A stretch of DNA of 17,129 nt from Zetaproteobacteria bacterium (GTDB taxonomy: Bacteria; Pseudomonadota; Zetaproteobacteria; Mariprofundales; Mariprofundaceae), in NCBI GenBank assembly GCA_021545665.1, contig JAJRTX010000297.1, positions 1-17,129 of the forward strand, written 5' to 3'. This document shows positions 7,799 through 15,964 of the stretch, in pieces. A model generated the notes under the pieces. That model saw nothing but the letters and a program-made list of their open reading frames with translations, did not search any database and was not told where the DNA came from. The translations under genes and the position numbers were made by a program. Position 1 is the stretch's first letter. Each line of letters begins with the position of its first letter.

Positions 7799-8008
7799 AT
7801 GTCAAGGAAGATTAGCATTATATTAAATGGGAAGACTTGTTCTGTTGAGGCTCAGACGTTGGCTGATCTTGTTGATGAGCTGGATTTGCAACAACATATG
7901 ATTGCTATAGAACGCAACCTTGAGGTAGTGCCCAGAAGCCAGTATGACTCGACACTGCTTGAAGATAATGATCGTATTGAACTTGTACATATGATTGGTG
8001 GTGGTTGA
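7799..8008 (+). CDS. thiS: ThiS sulfur-carrier protein
   Basis: 69 residues, typical for ThiS. This ubiquitin-fold protein is adenylated and thiocarboxylated on its C-terminal glycine and donates sulfur to the thiazole ring of thiamin in partnership with ThiG. The beginning ISIILNGKTCSVEAQTLADL and the end IELVHMIGGG, with the essential terminal Gly-Gly, are characteristic. The ATG follows GAGG at 7791-7794. It is 73 bp upstream of thiG. No ThiF or ThiE is in the window, and no TPP riboswitch (THI-box) consensus was seen in the 109 bp upstream, which is pyrimidine-rich. Confidence 0.94.
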   Translation: MSRKISIILNGKTCSVEAQTLADLVDELDLQQHMIAIERNLEVVPRSQYDSTLLEDNDRIELVHMIGGG

Positions 8009-8019
8009 TAGGGAATTAT

Positions 8020-8033
8020 TTTCTAATTAGAAA
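8020..8033. repeat. AT-rich palindrome between thiS and thiG
   Basis: TTTCTAATTAGAAA, a perfect 14-base palindrome in the thiS-thiG gap. It could form a weak hairpin that stabilises the thiS message or be an operator; it may be chance in AT-rich DNA. Confidence 0.3.
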
Positions 8034-8081
8034 CTATTTCATTTTGAATGCTATGCAGAATTTTATATATTGGAGAGAACA

Positions 8082-8861
8082 TTGTCAGATGACATCCTGA
8101 AAATTGGTACATATGAATTTAAATCGCGCCTGATTGCAGGCTCGGGTAAATATAAGAATTTCTCAGTAACACGGGAAGCAACGGAAGCAGCTGAGACGGA
8201 AATGATTACCGTAGCTGTGCGGCGTGTGAATATTACCGATCCGGCTAAAGAAAACCTGCTCGATTACATCGATCCGAAAAAATATGTAATTTTGCCCAAT
8301 ACAGCGGGTTGCTTTAATGCTGAGGATGCTGTGCGCACCTTGCGACTGGCTCGTGAAGCCGGGGGTTGGAATCTGGTCAAACTGGAAGTGCTGGGGGACA
8401 CGGAAACATTATATCCAAACGTGGTTGAAACGATCAAGGCAGCCGAAACTTTGGTTGCTGAAGATTTTCAGGTCATGGTTTATACCAATGATGACCCCAT
8501 CGTAGCCACTCGCCTGGAGGAAATTGGTTGTGTTGCTGTAATGCCGTTGGGTAATCCGATTGGTTCGGGTCGTGGGCTTGCCAATCCATTCAATATTCGA
8601 GTGATAAAACAGCGGGCAAATGTACCCATTGTTGTGGATGCCGGTATCGGTACTGCTTCTGACGCTGCCAAAGCAATGGAGCTGGGTGCCGATGCTGTAC
8701 TGATTAATACAGCTATTGCAGAAGCAAAGAATGAATGCATGATGGCCAGAGCCATGCGCGATGCTGTGCGCGCTGGTCGGGGAGCTTATCTTGCCGGACG
8801 CATGCCCAAGCGTGCCTTTGCCAGCGCCTCGTCACCGACTGAGGGTTATATCTGGGATTAA
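8082..8861 (+). CDS. thiG: Thiazole synthase
   Basis: 259 residues from a TTG start, near the usual length of about 256. It forms the thiazole phosphate of thiamin from deoxyxylulose 5-phosphate, dehydroglycine and ThiS-thiocarboxylate. The TIM barrel shows [10 protein letters not shown] (16-25), RRVN (47-50), LPNTAGC (71-77), [10 protein letters not shown] (97-106; K100 is the Schiff-base lysine), [13 protein letters not shown] (154-166) and [11 protein letters not shown] (185-195). I choose TTG at 8082 because GGAGAG at 8072-8077 is 4 bases upstream and no in-frame ATG exists nearby. An in-frame TTG at 8070 lies within that ribosome-binding site. Confidence 0.96.
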   Translation: MSDDILKIGTYEFKSRLIAGSGKYKNFSVTREATEAAETEMITVAVRRVNITDPAKENLLDYIDPKKYVILPNTAGCFNAEDAVRTLRLAREAGGWNLVKLEVLGDTETLYPNVVETIKAAETLVAEDFQVMVYTNDDPIVATRLEEIGCVAVMPLGNPIGSGRGLANPFNIRVIKQRANVPIVVDAGIGTASDAAKAMELGADAVLINTAIAEAKNECMMARAMRDAVRAGRGAYLAGRMPKRAFASASSPTEGYIWD

Positions 8862-8872
8862 TAGCGAAAAGC

Positions 8873-9013
8873 TTTCACCGCAGAGGGACGCAGAGTAAAG
8901 GCAAAAATATCTGTGTTTATTCGTGATTAGGAGTCTAGAAGCTATTACTACAGAGAGTTCTACAATTATGAAGATTGATTATTACTATTTCTTCGTGATC
9001 TTTGTGGTTAAAA
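8873..9013. repeat. Imperfect inverted-repeat intergenic element (ACCGCAGAGG type)
   Basis: The left arm (8873-8900), containing TCACCGCAGAGGGACGCAGA, is mirrored by the right arm (8986-9013), whose reverse complement begins TTTAACCACAAAGATCACGA. The arms agree in the pattern YAACCRCARAG-x-ACGnAGA and enclose about 85 bp of AT-rich DNA without an open frame. Purine-rich arms of this kind recur between genes in many bacteria and behave like non-autonomous repeats; that comparison is from memory. The right end runs directly into the hemE ribosome-binding site. Confidence 0.5.
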
Positions 9014-9022
9014 GGAATTGAA

Positions 9023-10090
9023 ATGACTGAATTGAAAAATGATTTATTTTTACGGGCATGTATGCGTCAGGATGTGGAGCGCACACCGGTATGGATGATG
9101 CGTCAGGCGGGTCGTTATCTGGCTGAATACCGGGCAACACGGGCTCGCGCCGGTGGTTTCCTGAATTTATGTCGCTCACCTGAATTGTGTAGCGAAGTCA
9201 CTTTGCAGCCGATTGATATCCTGGATGCAGATGCAGCGATCCTGTTCTCTGATATTCTGGTGGTGCCGGAAGCTATGGGTATGGAACTGACCTTTGGTAC
9301 AGGTGAGGGACCAAAATTCCCTGATCCGATTACATGTCGTGCTGATGTGGAAAAACTTCCTGTTCTGGATGACCCGTCGAAAGAACTGGGTTATGTGATG
9401 GATGCAGTAAGTACAATTCGCCGGGATCTGAATGGTCGTGTTCCACTCATCGGTTTTGCTGGCAGTCCCTGGACACTGGCAACCTATATGGTTGAGGGTG
9501 GAGGTTCCAAGAATTTTTCCAAGGTTAAGGCAATGGCATTTAATGAGCCGGAAACCATGCATCTGCTACTTGAAAAGCTGGCAGACTCTGTAGCAGCTTA
9601 TTTGAACGGGCAGATTGCCAATGGTGCCCAGGCCGTACAAATTTTTGATACTTGGGGTGGCATCCTTAACACCCGTGACTACAAAGAGCTCTCACTGCGT
9701 TATATGCAGCGTATTGTTGAACAGCTAACACGCGAAAATGATGGTCGTCGTGTGCCTGTTATCCTGTATTCCAAAGGTGGCATGGGCTGGCTGGAAGATA
9801 TGGCAGACACTGGCTGCGATGTGCTGGGCCTGGACTGGTCCATTGATATTGATAAAGCAAAAGTACGTGTCGGTGATCGCGTTGCATTACAGGGCAATAT
9901 GGACCCTACGATGCTCTATGCCAAACCGGAACGTATTCGTGCGGAAGTCAAAGATATTTTGACCAGATTCGGCCATGGCAATGGTCATATTTTCAATCTT
10001 GGTCATGGTATCACGCCTGATGTGCCACCTGAACATGCGATTGAATTCTTCAAAGCTGTGCGAGAAGAATCTGTCCGCTATCATGGATAA
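9023..10090 (+). CDS. hemE: Uroporphyrinogen decarboxylase
   Basis: 355 residues, one more than E. coli HemE. It removes four acetate carboxyls from uroporphyrinogen III to give coproporphyrinogen III in haem synthesis. The signature [18 protein letters not shown] (20-37) holds the substrate-binding Arg pair R27 and R31. ILFSDILV (73-80) holds the catalytic Asp D77, and [20 protein letters not shown] is the second signature. [13 protein letters not shown] near the C-terminus carries the active-site His. The ATG at 9023 follows AGGA (9013-9016) at 6 bases, preferred over an upstream in-frame TTG at 9002. Monocistronic by appearance: a repeat element upstream and a terminator downstream. Confidence 0.97.
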   Translation: MTELKNDLFLRACMRQDVERTPVWMMRQAGRYLAEYRATRARAGGFLNLCRSPELCSEVTLQPIDILDADAAILFSDILVVPEAMGMELTFGTGEGPKFPDPITCRADVEKLPVLDDPSKELGYVMDAVSTIRRDLNGRVPLIGFAGSPWTLATYMVEGGGSKNFSKVKAMAFNEPETMHLLLEKLADSVAAYLNGQIANGAQAVQIFDTWGGILNTRDYKELSLRYMQRIVEQLTRENDGRRVPVILYSKGGMGWLEDMADTGCDVLGLDWSIDIDKAKVRVGDRVALQGNMDPTMLYAKPERIRAEVKDILTRFGHGNGHIFNLGHGITPDVPPEHAIEFFKAVREESVRYHG

Positions 10091-10113
10091 TCAAAAGTTG
10101 CTTTTTCTAGGTT

Positions 10114-10142
10114 AAAAGGCTGTTCACTGAACAACCTTTTTT
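10114..10142 (+). terminator. Rho-independent terminator of hemE
   Basis: AAAAGG (10114-10119) pairs with CCTTTT (10135-10140), and TGTTC (10121-10125) pairs with GAACA (10129-10133), with one C/A mismatch between the stems. The right arm ends in a run of six T (10137-10142). It begins 24 bp after the hemE stop. Confidence 0.8.
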
Positions 10143-10255
10143 GTTTACCAGATTGCTAGCATACAAGTGGTTTGAAGGAGGTCTGAAAAGGTGGCTTTCA
10201 TATCTCTTTAATCTCAACGCAGGCAATATCGCATGGAAACAGCTGTGGAGACATT
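10143..10255 (+). other. 113-bp leader region of nhaA
   Basis: Untranslated stretch between the hemE terminator and nhaA. I found no convincing promoter hexamers and no convincing riboswitch consensus, though nhaA genes in other bacteria can carry structured leaders. GGAG at 10247-10250 is the ribosome-binding site. Confidence 0.3.
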
Positions 10256-11419
10256 ATGATCTCAGCAATCAAAGACTTTTTCAAACTTGAATCCGCGAGT
10301 GGCGTAATGCTGATTGGTGCCGCACTGTTCGCTCTGCTGCTTGCAAACTCGCCACTGTCGACATACTACGATTTACTTCTGAAGACACCGGTTGAAATTC
10401 GCGTCGGCCCATTTCAGATTGCCAAGCCATTACTGTTATGGATTAACGACGGACTGATGGCGATATTCTTTTTTATTATCGGTCTGGAATTGAAACGGGA
10501 GATGCTTGAGGGTGAACTGGTCGGTATGAGGGCGGTTGCATTGCCGGCATTTGCAGCGCTTGGTGGCATGCTGGTGCCGGCACTGATTTATATCGTGATC
10601 AATGGCCGTGATCCGGTGGCGATGGCGGGGTGGGCGGTCCCTACGGCGACCGATATTGCCTTTGCGCTTGCCATATTAACCCTGCTGGGGGAACGTGTGC
10701 CGCTGGCACTTAAAACTTTTCTTGTTTCTCTGGCAATTTTTGATGATCTGGGAGCGATCATTATCATTGCGATTTTCTATACCAGTGATATTTCCACCAT
10801 CAGTCTGATTGTAGCTGCGATTTGTATCGCTGCGATAGCACTACTTAACAGGATGAATGTCTACAGGTTGACTCCCTATATCTGTTTCGGACTGGTGATG
10901 TGGGTGGCCGTACTAAAATCAGGCGTGCATGCGACGCTGGCCGGGGTGATTCTGGCCCTGTTTATTCCGCTTGCTCGTGAGCCGGAAAGTGGGCAGTCGC
11001 CACTAAAGAATCTGGAACACAATTTGCACGGACTGGTGGCCTTCACCGTTCTACCGATTTTCGCCTTTGCCAATTCGGGACTTAATGTCGGCAACATGGG
11101 CATTGAAGCCATGCTGCATCCGGTAACCATCGGCATCGCACTGGGCCTTTTTGTTGGCAAACAGCTTGGTGTTTTTAGCTTTGCCTGGCTGGCCGTGAAA
11201 CTGGGACTTGCAAAACTGCCTGCCAGTGTGAACTGGTCGTTGATTTACGGTGTTTCCCTGCTTTGTGGTATTGGTTTTACGATGAGTCTTTTTATCGGCT
11301 CACTGGCATTCGAAAGTAGCGGCGACAATCTTTTTTTCGATGAACGTCTTGGCATTATTGTAGCATCCACACTCTCTGCTTTCTGCGGTTATTTCTGGCT
11401 TAAAAAAGCGCTGAATTAA
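10256..11419 (+). CDS. nhaA: Na+/H+ antiporter NhaA
   Basis: 387 residues against 388 in E. coli. This inner-membrane antiporter exports one Na+ or Li+ for two H+ and supports sodium and alkaline-pH tolerance. Key residues fall at E. coli numbers: T132 and D133 in VPTATDIAFA (128-137, the unwound helix IV), D163-D164 in AIFDDLGA (160-167), and H225 of the pH-response region in SGVHAT. K302 in VGKQLG corresponds to E. coli K300. FFFIIGLELKREM (71-83) and GFTMSLFIG are further signatures. Twelve hydrophobic segments are expected from the family and fit the sequence. The ATG follows GGAG at a spacing of 5. The E. coli regulator gene nhaR is not adjacent. Confidence 0.97.
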   Translation: MISAIKDFFKLESASGVMLIGAALFALLLANSPLSTYYDLLLKTPVEIRVGPFQIAKPLLLWINDGLMAIFFFIIGLELKREMLEGELVGMRAVALPAFAALGGMLVPALIYIVINGRDPVAMAGWAVPTATDIAFALAILTLLGERVPLALKTFLVSLAIFDDLGAIIIIAIFYTSDISTISLIVAAICIAAIALLNRMNVYRLTPYICFGLVMWVAVLKSGVHATLAGVILALFIPLAREPESGQSPLKNLEHNLHGLVAFTVLPIFAFANSGLNVGNMGIEAMLHPVTIGIALGLFVGKQLGVFSFAWLAVKLGLAKLPASVNWSLIYGVSLLCGIGFTMSLFIGSLAFESSGDNLFFDERLGIIVASTLSAFCGYFWLKKALN

Positions 11420-11427
11420 TTTGTCGT

Positions 11428-11481
11428 CCTGATCAGATATAGAAAAATATACGGATGCCTTTTTTCAGAAGTTTGATCAGG
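11428..11481 (+). repeat. Inverted repeat downstream of nhaA
   Basis: CCTGATCA (11428-11435) and TGATCAGG (11474-11481) are perfect complements. With three further pairs, two of them G-U, they give an 11-bp stem around a 32-base loop. There is no T-run after it. It may be a weak transcript end or processing structure for nhaA, which otherwise lacks a clear terminator. Confidence 0.35.
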
Positions 11482-11496
11482 TGATGATTTCGACTA

Positions 11497-11624
11497 GGGC
11501 CTGTTAACACTAAAGTTGATAAGTACTTTCATACCAATGGATTGACATGAAATATATGGCTCACGAAAAATCGCCTGAAACACTTGATAAAATTGGTCTG
11601 TAGGCATTTAGTGTTAATAAACCC
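11497..11624. mobile_element. MITE-like element with 18-bp terminal inverted repeats and TA flanks
   Basis: The left end GGGCCTGTTAACACTAAA (11497-11514) and the reverse complement of the right end, GGGTTTATTAACACTAAA (11607-11624), match at 15 of 18 bases. A TA dinucleotide directly flanks both ends (11495-11496 and 11625-11626), consistent with a TA target duplication as made by IS630/Tc1 or IS427-group IS5 elements. The 128-bp body has no long reading frame, so it would depend on a transposase elsewhere. It sits 87 bp upstream of the dikinase-like gene. Family assignment is uncertain. Confidence 0.6.
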
Positions 11625-11711
11625 TAAATTAATAATTTCCTTCTCCAGCTTCTCAGTCTCGACCCATTCCATCATGACTGGCTGAAAGTATATCTGCATA
11701 TTATTTGTGGA

Positions 11712-14708
11712 ATGAGCAGTTTATTCTATACTGGTAATATGAGTTCTGTAGATAAAATCAGGCAAGAAGATATTTTGATCGCTCGCATACTGCTGGCTTG
11801 TCTGGTTATGTTTATTTTTCAAGGTCAAACGTTGGCGCAAAATCAGCAGGGTGCAGGTGAGTTGCGCAACTGGATAAACCAGCTAAAAGAAAAACCGCGT
11901 GGCCCTTTTGAAAAAATTCAGTGGTTCTGTAAGGATGGTAGCAGATTGCCTCCGACTAAGGGTGCTTGTCGCCCGCATGGAGGAGGGAAGCAATACGGTT
12001 TATGGAATAGCCGTGTCATCGCTTTGCGTCAGCAGGGCTACCTTCTTGCCAATGTGCTTGCTGCAACCAGACCGGGTGATTTTATCGGTTCTCATGCCCG
12101 TCTGGGGGAATTGAAACAAATTTTGCTTGAACAGTTTTTGATTGTTGTTAACGATGGTTGGATATTTCGACAGGCACGTTTTTATCGTGGAGCCCTTCAA
12201 AATGAAGATGAGCAGCATGCTGCAAGGGAAATAGTCCTGGCCTTACTCTCGGATCCTGAATGGTTAACTCCGGAACGCTTCCTTTTATTGCGGGAGGCTG
12301 TGCGGTTATTACCGATTTCGGTGAAACCACTGTTGTGGGCGAATATTCGGCAGTGGGCAACTGACATTTCTGAGAAAGATCCAGGGTTTAGAGATCTGCG
12401 CTATAAAATACATAGTCTGCCGGACGTACAGGATCCGGTGCGTGTCAGAAACTATGCCAGTCGATCCGGACTAACTATTTTACAAAAGTATTATGGGCAG
12501 TTGGCTGCTGGTCTGGATAGCCTCTATTCTTCAGGGACGACCGTGCGTCAGCTACAGCAGCTTGCAGAGGAATCAAGGAATAAAAAATTCAGGAAGGACA
12601 TAACTGATACGGCGCTCTCTCTTAGTGAGGCTGGCAGTGCAGAAGAGGCAATTGCAATTGCGGCATTTAAAGCGCAACAATGGCGAAAGATATTGCTCAC
12701 TAAAAATACCTATACAGTATACAATCGTTTACGCCTGTTACGCGCTTCGCTAATCATGGAGCGGGAGATTTATGCTCTGGGTAACCAGTTACATGATGCG
12801 TCTGATAAGATAAGTAGGAGAACTCGTCTGAACTGGTTGCGGAATTTGGCCGCAGCACTCCATGCCTTTGGTATGTTATCTGACCGTCAGTGGGAAACTG
12901 TTTTGTCTGAAGTAGACAAGTTAAACGCGGGAAAGAAAACCTTGTCAGCTGAACAATACCACGCAAGTTTGCGTCATCTGGCTCGAATACCAGAGTGGAC
13001 ACAGCGTTTGCTGGAGTTTCATTTTGGCACGGTTGTAGAACACTGGCTTTCTTTAACGCCACTGGCCCAAAATTTTGTACCCGATCGTTTGCGGGGTAGT
13101 CCGTTACTGGCCTTTTCCCGAGTACTGGATACTCTTATTACAGATGCCAACCAGCTGAATGGAATCAGGTACAGAATTTTTGGCCAGGAGGTGTCAACAG
13201 GTCTCCGTGCGCTAAATCCGGGTCTGAGCAGAGGTGTTATTTTGTTTCCGCCTGAACATGGTCAGTGGCGTTCAGATGGTATTTACATTCTGCAATCCAC
13301 TGAGCAGGAGCTGCCTCCTGTGGCTGGAATTATTACCAGAGGCGAAGGCAGTTCATTGTCGCACGTCCAACTGCTTGCGCGAAATATGGGCATTCCCAAT
13401 CTGGTTATTGATGACAATCTGATGCCAGTTCTCAGTGCCCACGTAGGTGAGCCTGCAGTTATGGCAGTGAGTCAGCGTGGTGTGGTACTTATTGAGTCGG
13501 ACGATCCGAAATGGGATATGATTTTCAAGCGGGAATCCTATGCAGAGAAAATTAGCATAGATGCGGATTTAACCAAACTGAGTTTGCAGGATGTGGAGCT
13601 AAAATCTTTACACAACATTCGTGCCATCGATTCAGGGCGTTCTGTGGGTCCCAAAGCGGCTAATCTGGGCGAACTTTGGCATTATTATCCACAGATGGTT
13701 AACCCGGGTCTTGTTATTCCTTTCGGTGTATTTCGTAAATATCTGGATAAGCCAATCTCGGATGACGGCCCGAGTGTTTTTAAATGGATGCAGTTCGAAT
13801 ACGCTCGGCTGCATAACATCAAGGATACTGATGAGAGAAACCGCCAGACACATGCTTTCCTGAAGCAGTTGAGAAAATGGATTATTAATATTGATTTGGG
13901 CGATGAGTTCAGGTGGCTATTGCGAGTTTCTCTTGCCAAAACCTTTGGTACCGAAGGAGATTATGGTGTCTTTGTTCGTAGTGATACAAATGTTGAAGAT
14001 TTGACTGGTTTCAGTGGCGCAGGTCTTAATTTGACAGTACCCAATGTGGTTGGTTTTGAGGCCATTGTTTCAGCGATCTTGCGTGTTTGGGCTTCACCAT
14101 TCAGTGATCGTTCTTTTGCCTGGCGCCAGTCCCATATGTCCCAGCCTGAACATGTCTATCCAGCAGTGTTACTGATGAAGAGTTTTTATTCAGAAAAGTC
14201 GGGAGTTTTAGTTACCGCAGATGTGGATAGTGGAGACCGTAACTGGCTCTCTATAGCAGCGAACGAGGGCGTTGGTGGTGCAGTGGAGGGGCAAGCTGCC
14301 GAGGAGATTAGGGTGAGTCGCTTTGATGGCAGTGTAAAGCTGCTGGCGCAGGCATCTGCAGCCCAGAAGGTAGTTCTGGGAATAGATGGGGGCGTTATGA
14401 AATTATCTGCCAGCGGACATGAGCAGTTATTGACTGTCAATGAAATTGAAAAGCTTCGCCGACTGGCTGATGATGTGGAAAGGCGTTTTCCACTACCACA
14501 TAATTCGGAAAAATTACCAGTGGCAGCAGATATAGAATTTGGTTTCAGCCGAGGTGAACTGGCACTTTTCCAGATTCGCCCTTTTGTTGAAAGTCAGCGG
14601 GCATGGCGTAGTCAGACTTTGTTGACCATGGATCATCAGTTGCCAGACAATTCACAAACCAAAGTGGATCTCAATCAAGCACCGCTAGGCGAGAACAGGA
14701 AACCATGA
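11712..14708 (+). CDS. Exported dikinase-like protein: phosphohistidine domain followed by PEP-synthase-type ATP-binding domain
   Basis: 998 residues. A signal-peptide-like N-terminus has hydrophobic core 26-37 and a possible cleavage after A42; ATG codon 10 (11739) would give a more ordinary signal peptide, and neither start has a good Shine-Dalgarno. Residues 60-100 include C73 and C86 with HGGGKQYG between 89 and 96, followed by a long helical region to about 450. A swivelling phosphohistidine domain (about 500-600) has SSLSHVQLLARNMGIP, with H551 the likely phosphorylated His. The PPDK/PpsA N-terminal-type ATP-binding domain (about 635-960) has VGPKAANLGEL (K648), VRSDTNVEDLTGFSGAG (R756), DIEFGF (D940, E942) and QIRP (R956), so catalytic residues look intact. 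Domain order and the SHV...ARN motif resemble plant glucan water dikinases; there is no PEP-binding barrel. Its stop overlaps the next start (ATGA). The substrate is unknown. Confidence 0.8.
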   Translation: MSSLFYTGNMSSVDKIRQEDILIARILLACLVMFIFQGQTLAQNQQGAGELRNWINQLKEKPRGPFEKIQWFCKDGSRLPPTKGACRPHGGGKQYGLWNSRVIALRQQGYLLANVLAATRPGDFIGSHARLGELKQILLEQFLIVVNDGWIFRQARFYRGALQNEDEQHAAREIVLALLSDPEWLTPERFLLLREAVRLLPISVKPLLWANIRQWATDISEKDPGFRDLRYKIHSLPDVQDPVRVRNYASRSGLTILQKYYGQLAAGLDSLYSSGTTVRQLQQLAEESRNKKFRKDITDTALSLSEAGSAEEAIAIAAFKAQQWRKILLTKNTYTVYNRLRLLRASLIMEREIYALGNQLHDASDKISRRTRLNWLRNLAAALHAFGMLSDRQWETVLSEVDKLNAGKKTLSAEQYHASLRHLARIPEWTQRLLEFHFGTVVEHWLSLTPLAQNFVPDRLRGSPLLAFSRVLDTLITDANQLNGIRYRIFGQEVSTGLRALNPGLSRGVILFPPEHGQWRSDGIYILQSTEQELPPVAGIITRGEGSSLSHVQLLARNMGIPNLVIDDNLMPVLSAHVGEPAVMAVSQRGVVLIESDDPKWDMIFKRESYAEKISIDADLTKLSLQDVELKSLHNIRAIDSGRSVGPKAANLGELWHYYPQMVNPGLVIPFGVFRKYLDKPISDDGPSVFKWMQFEYARLHNIKDTDERNRQTHAFLKQLRKWIINIDLGDEFRWLLRVSLAKTFGTEGDYGVFVRSDTNVEDLTGFSGAGLNLTVPNVVGFEAIVSAILRVWASPFSDRSFAWRQSHMSQPEHVYPAVLLMKSFYSEKSGVLVTADVDSGDRNWLSIAANEGVGGAVEGQAAEEIRVSRFDGSVKLLAQASAAQKVVLGIDGGVMKLSASGHEQLLTVNEIEKLRRLADDVERRFPLPHNSEKLPVAADIEFGFSRGELALFQIRPFVESQRAWRSQTLLTMDHQLPDNSQTKVDLNQAPLGENRKP

Positions 14709-15964
14709 TTCGGCAGGTCTGTTTTTTTGTTGTCATGCTTGGCTTGCCGATCAGCCTGCATGCTTTTCCACTGGATGGGGCGGATGAAACAGGAATTGCA
14801 AGGCTGGAAGGCTACCGCCTCGCGCAGCAGGGTAAAATAGCTGGCAATAGGTTATTTAAAGGGGCTCAATTGTCTTCGGACAAGATCGAACTACGACTTA
14901 TCTTACAACATAATTTTGCTCCTTTAACCGTTGATGCCGAATTTACAAGAAAAGTAGTTAAACTGCTGGGAAGTGAGGTTGATCATTACAGTATCAGTTT
15001 GATGGACATGAGTAATCCCAAACAGTTTCGTTATATGGGACATAATGCAGATAAGATTCGTAATCCGGGCAGTGTTGGAAAATTGCTTGTCGTACTTGCT
15101 ATATTTCAGGCCCTTGCTGATATTTACCCTGATGACATTGATGCACGTCATCGCCTGTTGCGTGACAGTTTTATTACTGCTGACGCATTCATACGTTTTG
15201 ACCATCATCGCGTACCTTTCTGGCTGCCGGAGGAAATGCGACTGAAGAAGCGTCCGCTGGCAGAGGGAGACAGGGCAAACTTCTGGACTTATCTGGACTG
15301 GAGTCTGTCAGCCAGTTCAAATGCAGCCACCAGTATGGTGATTAAACATCTGCTTTTACTACGTCGGTTTGGACGTGCGTACCCAGTTAGTTATGAGCAA
15401 CAGCAGGCATATTTCAACCAGACACCCAGAAAACAGTTGAATGAAGATTTACTTGCCGCTCTGCTGGGGCCGGTTTCCCGAAATGGTATGAATCCGGATC
15501 AATTGCGGCAGGGAAGCTTCTTCTCTAAATATGGTAAACGAAAAGTACCCGGAACCAATAGCGTGTGTACTACACGGGAATTAATGTCCTATCTGATCCT
15601 GATGGAGCAGGGAAAACTTGTTGATGCCTGGTCAAGCCTGCAAATCAAAAAGCTATTATATATTACCCAGCGTCGCATCCGTTATGCATCATCACCTGCT
15701 TTGAAGAATGCAGCTGTATATTTTAAGTCGGGTTCATTCTATCGCTGCAAACCCGAAGAGGGATTTCATTGCGGAAAATATCAGGGCAATGTGCTGAATT
15801 TGATGAATTCAGTAGCGATTATAGAATCACCGGAGCTGTACTATATGGTAGCAATTACATCAAATGTTTTGAGGAAGAACTCCGCTGTTGAACAGCAGAC
15901 TCTAGCGACTCGCCTGCATCGGCTGATGCAACGTCTACATGAGGTTTTGGCAGTTCAAAAATAA
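14705..15964 (+). CDS. Exported serine hydrolase of the beta-lactamase / penicillin-binding fold
   Basis: 419 residues with a clear signal peptide (1-20, ending ISLHA before FPLD), so it acts in the periplasm. The three active-site motifs of the fold are present: S123-V-G-K126 (nucleophile and base), S204-S-N206, and K341-S-G343. The spacing from S123 to S204 (81 residues) is longer than in class A beta-lactamases (about 60). The extra segment is rich in charged residues (DHHRVPFW at 166-173), so it is unlikely to be an antibiotic-resistance enzyme; the substrate may be a peptidoglycan peptide or another ester/amide. C288, C348 and C356 could form disulfides. It starts inside the dikinase stop (ATGA) with AGGA at 14697-14700, so the two are co-translated. 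Its last 110 bp overlap the convergent hydrolase gene. Confidence 0.85.
   Translation: MIRQVCFFVVMLGLPISLHAFPLDGADETGIARLEGYRLAQQGKIAGNRLFKGAQLSSDKIELRLILQHNFAPLTVDAEFTRKVVKLLGSEVDHYSISLMDMSNPKQFRYMGHNADKIRNPGSVGKLLVVLAIFQALADIYPDDIDARHRLLRDSFITADAFIRFDHHRVPFWLPEEMRLKKRPLAEGDRANFWTYLDWSLSASSNAATSMVIKHLLLLRRFGRAYPVSYEQQQAYFNQTPRKQLNEDLLAALLGPVSRNGMNPDQLRQGSFFSKYGKRKVPGTNSVCTTRELMSYLILMEQGKLVDAWSSLQIKKLLYITQRRIRYASSPALKNAAVYFKSGSFYRCKPEEGFHCGKYQGNVLNLMNSVAIIESPELYYMVAITSNVLRKNSAVEQQTLATRLHRLMQRLHEVLAVQK

Noticed and set aside
8070..8081. Upstream TTG at 8070 as the thiG start
   Set aside because: It overlaps the GGAGAG ribosome-binding site that best serves the TTG at 8082.
11712..11810. Lipoprotein signal (LLAC, Cys30) for the dikinase-like protein
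   Set aside because: The hydrophobic stretch before Cys30 is only four residues after Arg25; cleavage after the longer core at about residue 42 is more plausible.
11712..14708. Annotation as phosphoenolpyruvate synthase (ppsA)
   Set aside because: The phosphohistidine domain precedes the ATP-binding domain, the C-terminal PEP/pyruvate-binding barrel is absent, and there is an export-like N-terminus.
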